DNA from: Planctomycetota bacterium
Lineage (GTDB): Bacteria; Planctomycetota; UBA1135
Length of the DNA stretch: 64,000 bases
Reading direction: 5' to 3'
Assembly: GCA_002705055.1 (NCBI GenBank)
Contig: PAHY01000002.1
Coordinates: 1-64,000 of the forward strand
The notes under the pieces were generated by a model. That model had not been told where the DNA came from and did no database searches. It saw only the letters and a program-made list of their open reading frames with translations. Below, piece after piece: positions 1 to 9,887 of the stretch; the stretch's first letter is position 1, and each line of letters opens with the position of its first letter. The position numbers and the translations under genes were made by a program.

Positions 1-520
1 AGAGGTAGGTCGGCTTGGTGCCGAACCACTTGCGGCTGCGCTGAATCCGCTCGACCACTTCGCCGGTCACGCCGAGGCTGGCGACGTTGCCGAACCACTC
101 GGTGCGCGTCGGATCGCCGGGTGCCTCGACTCGGCCCAGGTCGATCCTGCGCGACGCGCCTTCGACCAGCTGCTGCAAAGCCTGGTCCAGGCTGGGACCG
201 ATCCCCAGCCCGCGCGCGAAGTCTGATCCGGTGCCGCTCGGCAGAATGCCGAGGGCCGCGCGCGGCCCTGTGGCCTCGCGCCTCAGACCCTGGATCACCT
301 CGTGCACCGTGCCGTCGCCGCCCACAGCGACGACCAGCTCCTGACCGCGCGCCTGTTCCTGCTCCGCCATCGCGGCCGCCTCGCGGGGCGCCGCCGTCAG
401 CCGAAAGCTGGCCTCGGGGAAGTGCGCACGCACCGCAGCCTCGCGCGCCTTCCACAGCTTGCCGGTCCGCCCCCCCGCTGCTTGCGGGTTGATGACGAAG
501 CTCGTGCGCGACCGGTCCAT
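1..520 (-). CDS. Diacylglycerol/lipid kinase family protein, 3' end beyond the window
   Basis: The first 173 codons, read leftward from ATG at 518-520, run off the left edge without a stop. The start SFVINPQAAGG, the nucleotide-binding GGDGT at residues 67-71 and the LPSGTGSDFARG segment near residue 100 are hallmarks of the DagK/YegS/BmrU catalytic domain. Members phosphorylate diacylglycerol or related lipids at the membrane using ATP; the substrate cannot be told here. The gene is divergent from the OPT transporter 48 bp away. The C-terminal lipid-binding half is missing only because the window ends. Confidence 0.88.
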   Translation of the reverse strand, partial: MDRSRTSFVINPQAAGGRTGKLWKAREAAVRAHFPEASFRLTAAPREAAAMAEQEQARGQELVVAVGGDGTVHEVIQGLRREATGPRAALGILPSGTGSDFARGLGIGPSLDQALQQLVEGASRRIDLGRVEAPGDPTRTEWFGNVASLGVTGEVVERIQRSRKWFGTKPTYL

Positions 521-568
521 GGGTGGCGGCGCCGCGATCCGGCGCCGCGATCACGCTAACCTCGTCCC

Positions 569-2542
569 ATGGGATTGTTCCAGACGCCCCCCAAGACCCC
601 CGAAGAGTACGAGCAGTACAAACCGCTGCCGATCCCGCCCGACCAGGTCCTCAACATGGACGAGGACGAGTGGTACGCCCAGGTCTACCGGGGACAGGAC
701 TTCCCACAGCTCACCCTGCGCGCGGTGCTGATGGGATCGGTGCTGGGCTTCTTTCTCGCCTTCACCAACCTCTACATCGGGCTGAAGACGGGTTGGGCGC
801 TGGGCGTGGCGATCACGGCCTGCATCGTTTCCTACGCGGTCTGGAGCGGTTTCCTGAAGGCGGGCTTTGCCAAGACGCCGATGACCATCCTCGAGACCAA
901 CTGCATGCAGTCGACCGCGAGTTCCGCGGGTTACTCGACCGGCGGCACGATGGTCTCGGCGGTCTCGGCGCTGCTGATGATCCAGGGCGTGCACCTGCCG
1001 CTCGATGTGCTGGTCTACTGGACCCTGCTGCTGGCCGCGCTGGGCACGCTGATGGCCATCCCGATGAAGCGGAACATGATCAACCAGGAGAGGTTGAAGT
1101 TCCCGTCCGGCACCGCCGCTGCGGTCACGCTGCAGTCGCTCTACTCGGAAGGCAGCGAGGCGCTCGCCAAGGCGCGCGCGCTGGCGTACTCGGCCATCTT
1201 CGGGGCGCTGGCGCCGATCCTGCTGGAGCTGAAGCTGCGGGTGATGCCGGATGGCAGCCGCAGCGCGCTGCTGCCCGGAAGTTCGGGCATCTTCGACGGC
1301 TGGGTGCCGGCGCGCGGCACCAAGGTCGTGGACGGCCAGACGGTTTCCAACCAGCCCTCCGACTGGACGATGGTGCTGGACCACAACCCGGTCATGATCG
1401 CTGCCGGCGCGCTGGTCGGGCTGCGCATCGCGATCTACATGGTGCTCGGCGCGTTGGTGATGTACTACGGCCTGGGCCCGTCCGGGCTGAGCGATAGCTG
1501 GACCGGCCCCAACGGCGAGACGATCACCGCCATCACGACTCCCAGCGCGGTCTGGAAGGAGCAAGGCCTTTGGCTCGGCGTCTCGATCATGGTGTCCTCG
1601 GGCATCCTCGCCTTCCTGCTGCAGTGGAAGACCATCGTGCGAGCCTTTACCGGCTTCTCGAAGGGCGGCGGCGATGCCGGCGAAGGCGACGCGCTGCGCG
1701 CCGCGACCGAGCCGCCGAGCAGCTGGTTTGTCTACGGCACCGTGGCCTGCGGACTGGGCGTGGCCTGGCTGGCGCACAGCGCCTTCGCGATCCCCTTCGA
1801 GTACGGCGTGCTCGCCGTCTTCCTCACCTTCCTGCTCTCGCTGGTGGCCTGCCGGGCGACCGGCGAGTCGGACATCACCCCGGTCGGCGCGATGGGCAAG
1901 ATCATGCAGCTGACCTTCGGCACGCTGATCCCGCAACAGCCGGCGGCCAACCTGATGACCGCCTCGATCACGGCCAGCTCGGCGGGCAGTTCGGCGGACC
2001 TGCTGAACGACTTGAAGTCCGGCTATCTGCTCGGCGCCAACCCGCGCCGACAGTTCGTCGCGCAGTTCCTGGGGATCTTCGCCGGCACCGCCGCCACCGT
2101 GCTGGGCTTCCGCCTGCTGGTCCCCGACGCCAGCGCGATCGGCAACACCGATTTCCCAGCTCCGGCCGCGGTCGCCTGGAAGGCCATCGCCGACGTGCTG
2201 GGCTCGGGCATCGAGAACATGCACCCGACCCACCAGAACATGATCATCGGCGGCCTGATCGTCGGCGCGATCATGGTGCTGCTCGAGTGGGGCGTCGAGA
2301 AGGCCGGCAAGAAGCAGTGGAAGGCCTTCCTGCCCTCAGCGACCGGCGTGGGCCTGGGGCTGGTCCTGCCCTTCCAGTACCCGCTGTCGATGCTGATCGG
2401 CGCGGTCGCCGCGCACGTTTGGACGAAGCGTTCGCCCAAGTCCTCAGGGTTGTATGTGGTCCCGATCGCAGCCGGTCTGATCGCCGGCATCTCGATCATG
2501 GGCGTGATCGTGGCGCTGATGAACCCGGTGTTCTTCGAATGA
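569..2542 (+). CDS. OPT-family oligopeptide transporter
   Basis: A 657-residue protein made mostly of hydrophobic helices, probably 14-16 membrane spans. The segment FTNLYIGLKTGWALGVA near residue 65 and a later repeat-like half (VACRATGESDITPVGAMGK) are typical of the oligopeptide/siderophore (OPT/YSL) transporter family, which imports peptides or metal chelates by proton symport. Substrate unknown. A -10-like TAACCT at 557-562 ends 6 nt before the ATG, suggesting a leaderless mRNA. The stop codon is followed two bases later by a MITE. Confidence 0.88.
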   Translation: MGLFQTPPKTPEEYEQYKPLPIPPDQVLNMDEDEWYAQVYRGQDFPQLTLRAVLMGSVLGFFLAFTNLYIGLKTGWALGVAITACIVSYAVWSGFLKAGFAKTPMTILETNCMQSTASSAGYSTGGTMVSAVSALLMIQGVHLPLDVLVYWTLLLAALGTLMAIPMKRNMINQERLKFPSGTAAAVTLQSLYSEGSEALAKARALAYSAIFGALAPILLELKLRVMPDGSRSALLPGSSGIFDGWVPARGTKVVDGQTVSNQPSDWTMVLDHNPVMIAAGALVGLRIAIYMVLGALVMYYGLGPSGLSDSWTGPNGETITAITTPSAVWKEQGLWLGVSIMVSSGILAFLLQWKTIVRAFTGFSKGGGDAGEGDALRAATEPPSSWFVYGTVACGLGVAWLAHSAFAIPFEYGVLAVFLTFLLSLVACRATGESDITPVGAMGKIMQLTFGTLIPQQPAANLMTASITASSAGSSADLLNDLKSGYLLGANPRRQFVAQFLGIFAGTAATVLGFRLLVPDASAIGNTDFPAPAAVAWKAIADVLGSGIENMHPTHQNMIIGGLIVGAIMVLLEWGVEKAGKKQWKAFLPSATGVGLGLVLPFQYPLSMLIGAVAAHVWTKRSPKSSGLYVVPIAAGLIAGISIMGVIVALMNPVFFE

Positions 2543-2544
2543 GA

Positions 2545-2698
2545 CTGACCCCCTTGAGTGGGCTTTTTTGCCCTAAGTCATTGCGGGAAATAGACTTAGG
2601 GCAAGATTTCTCACCAGCAGGGGTCGAGATGAGAATGCGGCGGTAAACCACTTCTAGCAAGGGGTTTGCACCCCACCGAGCACACTCAGGGGGGTCAG
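2545..2698. mobile_element. 154-bp MITE with 19-20 bp terminal inverted repeats
   Basis: The left end at 2545-2564 reads CTGACCCCCTTGAGTGGGCT. The right end at 2680-2698, reverse complemented, reads CTGACCCCCCTGAGTGTGC, 17 of 19 matches. The same 20 bases occur without mismatch at 63510-63529, beside a transposase-like gene, so this looks like a non-autonomous derivative of that element. Inside is a second perfect inverted repeat (TTGCCCTAAGTC, 2568-2579, with 2593-2604; 13-nt loop). GAC on both flanks (2543-2545, 2698-2700) may be a short target duplication or part of the repeat. No coding capacity. Confidence 0.75.
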
Positions 2699-2710
2699 AC
2701 TCTCTGCGGC

Positions 2711-3211
2711 CTACTCCGCTGCGAAGCCGCGGATCTTGGCAACCAACGCCGCCACGACCTCGGGCTTGTCCTTCAGGTCCGGGTTGCCGGGCATCAGCGG
2801 GCTCTTGCCCACCGCGGCGCCGCCTTCGACGATGGCCTTGGCCAGGTACTCGTCGGTGACCGAGGCTTGCCACTCCTTGTCCGAGTAGTCGCGCGGCTTG
2901 ACCGGGAAGTTGGCGGCCGCCGGGGCGTCGCCCTTGCCGGACTGGCCGTGGCAGGTCGCGCAGACGGCGTTGTACTTGGCGTCGGCTGCGGCCAGGGCCT
3001 CGGCCGACAGGCTGGGCGGGGCCGGAGTCTCTGCGGGAGTTTCCGCCGGCTCCTGCTCCGGCGTTTCAGCCGGGGTCGAGGGCTCTTCCTGGTTCTCAGC
3101 CGGGGTGTTGCCGCCCGAAGTGCCCGACGGCTCGGTCGGCTCTTCGCCTCCGCCGCAGGCGAGCGGGCTCAGGACCAGGGAGGTGAGGAGCAGCCAGAGA
3201 GGTGCGCGCAT
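2711..3211 (-). CDS. Cytochrome c domain lipoprotein
   Basis: 166 residues. The N terminus has a hydrophobic stretch ending in the lipobox LSPLAC, so Cys19 is the likely lipid-anchored residue. Residues 22-68 are a low-complexity Pro-Glu-Thr-Ala tether. The C-terminal 95 residues hold one heme site, CATCH (C84, C87, H88), and PLMPG, whose Met140 is the probable sixth heme ligand. It should be a small periplasmic class I cytochrome c carrying electrons at the outer face of the membrane. AGATTA at 3221-3226 reads as a TAATCT -10 on its strand, 9 nt before the start. Confidence 0.88.
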   Translation of the reverse strand: MRAPLWLLLTSLVLSPLACGGGEEPTEPSGTSGGNTPAENQEEPSTPAETPEQEPAETPAETPAPPSLSAEALAAADAKYNAVCATCHGQSGKGDAPAAANFPVKPRDYSDKEWQASVTDEYLAKAIVEGGAAVGKSPLMPGNPDLKDKPEVVAALVAKIRGFAAE

Positions 3212-3312
3212 GACGCGCGAAGATTAAGCCACGGCGGCCAATCGGCAAGGGCAAACCCGTGGATTGCCATGCACAAGTCCGCAGCGCGGTGGCCGGGGAA
3301 ATCCTCCGGCAT

Positions 3313-3321
3313 TGGTATCAT
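3313..3321 (+). promoter_or_regulatory. Possible extended -10 promoter of the sdh operon
   Basis: TGG followed by TATCAT (3316-3321) matches an extended -10 element. Transcription would begin near 3328 and leave a leader of about 40 nt before sdhC. No clear -35 is visible. Confidence 0.35.
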
Positions 3322-3369
3322 TTGCCGCCTTTTCCGGGCTTCCCCCCCGACTTAAGTCAATACCCGGAC

Positions 3370-4074
3370 ATGCAGCGCATCGCGAGAACCGTCCAAACCT
3401 CGATCGGCGCCAAGAGCCTGATGGCCGTCACCGGCATCGCTCTTCTGCTCTTCGTGCTGGTCCACATGCTGGGCAACCTGCAGATCTTCTCCGAGCCGGA
3501 GAAGATCAACGGCTACGCCCACTTCCTGCACAGCCTGGGCCCGGGTCTTTGGATCGCGCGCATCGGCCTGCTGGTGATCTTCGTCGCCCACGTCTGGGCC
3601 GCGGTGCGCACCTCGCGCGCCAGCCGCGAAGCCCGCCAGGTCGACTACGCCTACAAGAAGAAGGACCTGGCCACGAGCTACGCCGCGCGCACCATGCTGA
3701 TGAGCGGCATCATCGTGGCGCTGTTCCTGGCCTATCACCTGATGCACTTCACCCTGGGCTGGGTCGACTTCGCCGGCAGCCACGTCGGCAAGCTCCCGCT
3801 CTACACGCTGCAGGACGGCACCGAGGTGCCGGACGTCTACACCATGGTGATCCAGGGCTTCCAGCATCCGCTGACCGCCATCACCTACGTGATCGCCAAC
3901 CTCGTGCTGGCGCTGCACCTCTCGCACGGCGCCGCTTCGCTGTTCCAGACGCTTGGTCTGCGCAACCGCGAGAACGCCGCCACCTTCACCAAGCTCGGCC
4001 TGGCCGTCGGTGCGATCGTCGCCATCGGCAACTGCTCGATGCCGCTCGCCATCCTGTTCGGAATCGTCGGTTAG
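3370..4074 (+). CDS. sdhC: Succinate dehydrogenase cytochrome b subunit
   Basis: 234 residues with five hydrophobic spans, matching the single-subunit cytochrome b558 type that anchors succinate dehydrogenase/fumarate reductase and passes electrons to quinone. The start at 3370 ([18 protein letters not shown]) is preferred because the frame upstream reads as non-coding. Candidate heme-ligand histidines lie in [24 protein letters not shown] and LALHLSHG. It is the first gene of a three-gene operon, 11 bp before sdhA. Confidence 0.92.
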   Translation: MQRIARTVQTSIGAKSLMAVTGIALLLFVLVHMLGNLQIFSEPEKINGYAHFLHSLGPGLWIARIGLLVIFVAHVWAAVRTSRASREARQVDYAYKKKDLATSYAARTMLMSGIIVALFLAYHLMHFTLGWVDFAGSHVGKLPLYTLQDGTEVPDVYTMVIQGFQHPLTAITYVIANLVLALHLSHGAASLFQTLGLRNRENAATFTKLGLAVGAIVAIGNCSMPLAILFGIVG

Positions 4075-4085
4075 GAGGAACGCAG

Positions 4086-6011
<1,926 letters not shown>

Positions 6012-6023
6012 GGGGGAAGACGC

Positions 6024-6767
6024 ATGAAACTCTCGCTGCACGTCTGGCGCCAAGCTGGCCCGAACGACACCGGTCGCATGGAGCAGATCACCGCGACCGA
6101 CATCACCGAGGACATGTCCTTCCTGGAGATGCTCGACAAGGTGAACGAGGATCTGATCAACGAAGGCAAGGAGCCGATCGCCTTCGACCACGATTGCCGC
6201 GAAGGCATCTGCGGCATGTGCTCGCTGATGATCAACGGCGTGGCGCACGGCCCCGAGTCGGGCACCACCACCTGCCAGCTGCACATGCGCAGCTTCCGCG
6301 ACGGCGACGCGATCTACATCGAGCCGTGGCGCTCGCGCGCCTTCCCGGTGATCCGCGACCTGATGGTCGACCGCGGCTCCTTTGACCGCGTCATGCAGGC
6401 CGGCGGCTACATCTCGGTCAACACCGGCAACGCGCAGGATGCCAACTCGCTGCCGATCAAGAAAGCCGACGCCGACGCCGCTTTCGACGCGGCCGCCTGC
6501 ATCGGCTGCGGCGCCTGCGTGGCCAGCTGTCCGAACGGCTCGGCGATGCTCTTTGTCGCCGCCAAGGTCAGTCACCTGGGCCATCTGCCGCAGGGCCAGC
6601 CCGAGCGCAGCAAGCGCGTGCAGGACATGGTCGCGGCGATGGACGCCGAGGGCTTCGGCGCCTGCTCGAACCACTACGAGTGCGAAGCCGTCTGCCCGAA
6701 GGAGATCCCGGCCGACACCATCGCGCGGATGAATCGAGACCTTTTGAAGGCCTCGCTCTGCGACTAA
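6024..6767 (+). CDS. sdhB: Succinate dehydrogenase iron-sulfur subunit
   Basis: 247 residues carrying three Fe-S clusters that relay electrons from the flavin to the cytochrome b subunit. The [2Fe-2S] ligands are C58, C63, C66 ([10 protein letters not shown]) and C84. The second Cys cluster [12 protein letters not shown] (C159, C162, C165, C169) and the later C214, C220 and C224 ([10 protein letters not shown]) supply the [4Fe-4S] and [3Fe-4S] sites. A purine-rich ribosome site (AAGGGGGAAG) precedes the ATG. It closes the sdhCAB operon. Confidence 0.95.
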   Translation: MKLSLHVWRQAGPNDTGRMEQITATDITEDMSFLEMLDKVNEDLINEGKEPIAFDHDCREGICGMCSLMINGVAHGPESGTTTCQLHMRSFRDGDAIYIEPWRSRAFPVIRDLMVDRGSFDRVMQAGGYISVNTGNAQDANSLPIKKADADAAFDAAACIGCGACVASCPNGSAMLFVAAKVSHLGHLPQGQPERSKRVQDMVAAMDAEGFGACSNHYECEAVCPKEIPADTIARMNRDLLKASLCD

Positions 6768-6775
6768 AGATCTCG

Positions 6776-7393
6776 GTGGAGATCGAAGCCAAGCTGCAGG
6801 CGCCGCACCATCTGGCGCTGCACCAGCTGCCCGCCGCGCTGGATGCGGAGGGCTTCTACGTGACCGATCCGGGGCTGGTCTACTCGACCGACCACTACCT
6901 GGACACCGCGGACCTGCACCTGCGGGCCGCTGGCTGGGCGCTGCGCCTGCGCGATCTGGGCACCCGCCAGCTGGTGACGCTGAAGGCGCTCCGACCGGTG
7001 CAGGACGGCATCGCCCGCCGCGAGGAGTTTGAAGAGCCGGCGCCGGAGGGCATCGGCACCGATTGGGCCTTCCCCTGCAGCACGCTGGGCGGCCGACTGA
7101 AGGAGATGGTCGGCGGCGTGGAGTTGCGCCGGCTGTTCGTCGTCGAGCAGACCCGCAACATCTACACCGCAATCGGGCCGGAGAACTTCCACATCGAGGT
7201 CAGCTCGGACGCGATTACCTGGCAGGGCGAGGGCGTCGAGGACAAAGCCTTTCAGGTCGAGCTCGAGCTGAAGCAGGGCGACGAGGAGAAGCTGCGTGCG
7301 CTGTACCTGCGGCTCAAAGAAGCACTCGGCTGGCAGGGCGCGCCGGAGTCGAAGTACGAACGCGGGCTGCGCGTCGTCGGGCTGATCGCCTAG
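6776..7393 (+). CDS. CYTH-domain protein (triphosphate-binding tunnel family)
   Basis: 205 residues from a GTG start at 6776. This start is chosen because CYTH proteins begin with an ExExK signature and the sequence reads MEIEAKL directly from it. Pairs of acidic and basic residues (DHYLDTADLHL, RLRDLG, TLKAL, EVSSD, VELELKQGD) alternate on predicted beta strands as in adenylate-cyclase-IV/thiamine-triphosphatase-like tunnels. Such enzymes hydrolyse or bind inorganic or nucleoside triphosphates. It begins 8 nt after sdhB and may be co-transcribed. Exact substrate unknown. Confidence 0.8.
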   Translation: MEIEAKLQAPHHLALHQLPAALDAEGFYVTDPGLVYSTDHYLDTADLHLRAAGWALRLRDLGTRQLVTLKALRPVQDGIARREEFEEPAPEGIGTDWAFPCSTLGGRLKEMVGGVELRRLFVVEQTRNIYTAIGPENFHIEVSSDAITWQGEGVEDKAFQVELELKQGDEEKLRALYLRLKEALGWQGAPESKYERGLRVVGLIA

Positions 7394-8250
7394 GCGCGGG
7401 CGCTGGCGCCGGAGCCGCCGACGAAGAAGGCATCGCGGCGTGCGCGCAGCTGCTCGTAGAGCGGGCGCAGTTCGCGTTCGATGACCGCGCGCTCGCTGTC
7501 GGGCACCTCCTGCTTGTTCTTCGACGCGAAGACTCGATCGCCGACCAGGCTGCGGTCAAAAGGAGGCAGACCGAGGAAGTCCACGAGCTGGTCCAGGCGC
7601 TCGGCGACCCGCACATCCTGGTCTTCGAGGAAGACCCCGTCCGTCGCCAATGCAGCCTCCGCGTTGCGACGCACCGCTTCGACGAAGGCGTCGAGATCGT
7701 GAAAGGCGGTCCACTGCTGCATCGTCTTCGAGCTCTGCCACTGGCGCACCGGATCGCGGAACAGGAAGAGCAGATCCGCGCGCGGGAAGAGGCGGCGCAG
7801 CGCGGCGTGGGTCTCCGCCCCACGCACGTTGATCTCCTTGTAGCCGAAGCGCTCCAGCTCGGTCGCTGGAGCCAGCATCTCGAGCAGCGCGCTGCGCAGC
7901 TGGTCGATGGCCGGTGTCCAGTCGTTGGCCGCCATCGCGCAGTTGCGGGTGTGGTCGCCATCCGCGAAGGAATCGGGCAGCACCGTGAGCTGCGCCGGGC
8001 GATCGGTGCGCATCTGCTCGCGGCGAGCGCACAGCTTCTCGTGCGCCGCCAGCAGGTCGTCCATCAGCAGGGCGCCGGGTTCGCCCCACATGCAAAGTCC
8101 GCCCGTCGAGTTGAGAATCCGCTGCAGCGCGGTCGTCGATGAGCGCCCCCAGATCCCAAACAGGAAGACGTGGCGCCCGTCTCGGACCTGTTCATAGGGC
8201 CGAGCGTCCGGACGAGGCTTCCGGAACAGGGATCGAAGCTTGTTTCGCAT
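7390..8250 (-). CDS. Sulfotransferase-like protein
   Basis: 286 residues. The segment VFLFGIWGRSSTTALQRIL (about residues 28-46) resembles the 5'-phosphosulfate-binding loop of PAPS-dependent sulfotransferases, and LLFLFRDPVRQWQSSK near residue 140 resembles the 3'-phosphate-binding motif. The C terminus GVFLEDQDVRVAERLDQLVDFLGLP is also typical of the family. Acceptor unknown. It converges with the CYTH gene, overlapping by 4 bp. The identification rests on motifs only. Confidence 0.7.
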   Translation of the reverse strand: MRNKLRSLFRKPRPDARPYEQVRDGRHVFLFGIWGRSSTTALQRILNSTGGLCMWGEPGALLMDDLLAAHEKLCARREQMRTDRPAQLTVLPDSFADGDHTRNCAMAANDWTPAIDQLRSALLEMLAPATELERFGYKEINVRGAETHAALRRLFPRADLLFLFRDPVRQWQSSKTMQQWTAFHDLDAFVEAVRRNAEAALATDGVFLEDQDVRVAERLDQLVDFLGLPPFDRSLVGDRVFASKNKQEVPDSERAVIERELRPLYEQLRARRDAFFVGGSGASARA

Positions 8251-8300
8251 GGGGCGAGGGCTCTTCGAACCCTACCCCAGGAATCTGCGCCGAGCCGGGG

Positions 8301-8657
8301 CTACGCGGCCTGCAGCTGCTCCATCCAGGTCGTCACCGCGGCGAGGAAGAACAGCAGGCTGATGACCTGATAGATCGGGACGGCCAGCAGGTAGAGCCAG
8401 TCGGAGAGCCGCAGCCGCTGCGGCGCCCGCGCGCGCAGCCGCGCCCGCAGCGCGAAGGCAACGCGCAGCTGCACCGCAAGGTTGACCGCCATCACCCCGG
8501 TGACGATCGAAACCTTGTGCAGCTCATGCGGACGATTCGCGTTGCTCAGGTCGTGCACGGCCAGGGCGAAGCCCAGTCCAAACAACCCGACACCAATCAG
8601 CAGAGCCAGCCCGAGGTGAGCGTCCTTAGCAGGAGTGGAGACGGACGGCTGCGACAT
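8301..8657 (-). CDS. Small integral membrane protein, unknown function
   Basis: 118 residues from ATG at 8655-8657 (MSQPSVSTPAK). Three or four hydrophobic spans are visible, with a basic loop RARLRARAPQRLRL between the second and third. A TTG 12 bp upstream is an alternative start. It follows the next membrane-protein gene after a few bases, so the two are probably co-transcribed and may form a complex. No family recognised. Confidence 0.65.
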   Translation of the reverse strand: MSQPSVSTPAKDAHLGLALLIGVGLFGLGFALAVHDLSNANRPHELHKVSIVTGVMAVNLAVQLRVAFALRARLRARAPQRLRLSDWLYLLAVPIYQVISLLFFLAAVTTWMEQLQAA

Positions 8658-8661
8658 GGCG

Positions 8662-9036
8662 CTAGTCAAACAGATAGGCCGCGACCGGGAGCAGCAGCAG
8701 GTAGCTCAGAAAGAGAGCAGCGGGTAGCCCGGCCAGACTCCACTTGCCGTTGCGCCGAAGGCTTGCTCCCCAGAGGAAGAGCAGCGCGAGATGAAGTGGA
8801 GTGAACAAGTAGAAGTCGAACAGCGCGGCTTCGATGGCCTCGGGGCCGGCGGTTTCGGAAGTCCGACCCAAGGCCGCCTTGACCAACTCGGGACTGAGCA
8901 GAGCGAGGTCCAAGTACAGCAAGGCGCTGAGGCCCAGGCCCCAGCGCGCCTGCTCTGCTAGGCGCTCGCGGCGTGCGTCCTCCCGCCACCGACTCGGGAT
9001 CAGCGGCCCTCCCGAAGGGGAGCGAAGTGCTTCCAC
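8662..9036 (-). CDS. Small integral membrane protein, unknown function
   Basis: 124 residues with about three hydrophobic stretches (LGLSALLYLDLALL, LFTPLHLALLFLWG, FLSYLLLLPVAAYLF). The GTG start at 9034-9036 overlaps the preceding gene by 37 bp; no better start is visible, so the first dozen residues are doubtful. It lies between the SecD-head-like gene and another small membrane protein on the same strand. Confidence 0.6.
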   Translation of the reverse strand: MEALRSPSGGPLIPSRWREDARRERLAEQARWGLGLSALLYLDLALLSPELVKAALGRTSETAGPEAIEAALFDFYLFTPLHLALLFLWGASLRRNGKWSLAGLPAALFLSYLLLLPVAAYLFD

Positions 9037-9887
9037 AGTTCGGCGAACTCCGCGTCGCTGAGGCCATCCTCGCCACCGGTCAAGACGCCCGCCCCGGGCA
9101 TCTCGCCCTCGAAGGTCAGGATTTCCACGAGCTCCTCTGCGACGAAGACCCCTACCGACCGACGCCCTGCGTTGCGCGTGAACTGTCGATAGGCCGGCGC
9201 GTCAACCACCTTGTAGCCGATGGAGACGCCCTGATCCCGATCGACCACCTCGAACGCCGATTCCACCTCGAAGCTTGCGATCGGGCCGAAGCGCAGCTCC
9301 TTGTTGTCGCGCTCGAGAGTGACCGAGGGTTGATCGAAGAACTCGTCGCCCGGCTGGAGCACAACCGCCAGCTCGAGGGTGGGACGGCCCCGGTTGATCA
9401 GGTCGGAACCGCGAATCGGCGCGCCCTGGGTCGGCACGCCGCGCTCGGCGCGCATCCGCGCGGCCAGCTCTTCGGCTTCGGCCTGGGTCCAGCGACCGGC
9501 CAGCCGCAGCTCGTTGGCGAGGGTCGACTGCATTATCAGCACGCGTACCGGCTCGCCTTCAACCAGAATGGCGAGCGGCAGCCCGACCCGCTGACTGCTG
9601 AAGTCGAGCATGCCGCTGTCGGCTTCGAGTTCAATCGCCAGGCTGTAGTCCTGGCCGCCCGGCGAACGGACGACCTCGACCGAACGCAGCGCGAAGGAAT
9701 GTTCCGGGCCGAGCGCGAGTTCCGCGCCGGCCCAGCGAACTACTTTCCCCCGGCCGGCACCTCCTCGCCGGGAGCGACGCCGGCGCGCACCCGCATGACC
9801 GGCTGGCCGGCTGCTGCAGTGCGCCGCGTGGCGACTCCCATCTCTTCGAGCAAGTGTGGCGCGGGCCAGACCTCGCGCATCAGCCAC
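9000..9887 (-). CDS. Protein with two tandem SecDF P1-head-like repeats; start uncertain
   Basis: Coding character is clear only from about 9745 leftward. The segment at roughly residues 85-150 (RVGLPLAILVEGEPVRVLIM ... EAEELA) and the C-terminal segment (RRSVGVFVAEELVEILTF, then VLTGGEDGLSDAEFAEL) both follow the pattern of the P1-head subdomain of SecD: a line of hydrophobic strands, then a G-G motif and a short helix. No membrane span is visible. Upstream of 9745 the frame only shadows the S46 peptidase gene, and no credible start codon exists near the junction, so a frameshift or rare start is possible. Confidence 0.5.
   Translation of the reverse strand: MADARGLARATLARRDGSRHAAHCSSRPAGHAGARRRRSRRGGAGRGKVVRWAGAELALGPEHSFALRSVEVVRSPGGQDYSLAIELEADSGMLDFSSQRVGLPLAILVEGEPVRVLIMQSTLANELRLAGRWTQAEAEELAARMRAERGVPTQGAPIRGSDLINRGRPTLELAVVLQPGDEFFDQPSVTLERDNKELRFGPIASFEVESAFEVVDRDQGVSIGYKVVDAPAYRQFTRNAGRRSVGVFVAEELVEILTFEGEMPGAGVLTGGEDGLSDAEFAELWKHFAPLREGR

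Noticed and set aside
551-2233. 560-codon frame opposite the OPT transporter
   Set aside because: Same high-GC mirror effect; no motifs and fully covered by a well-supported gene.
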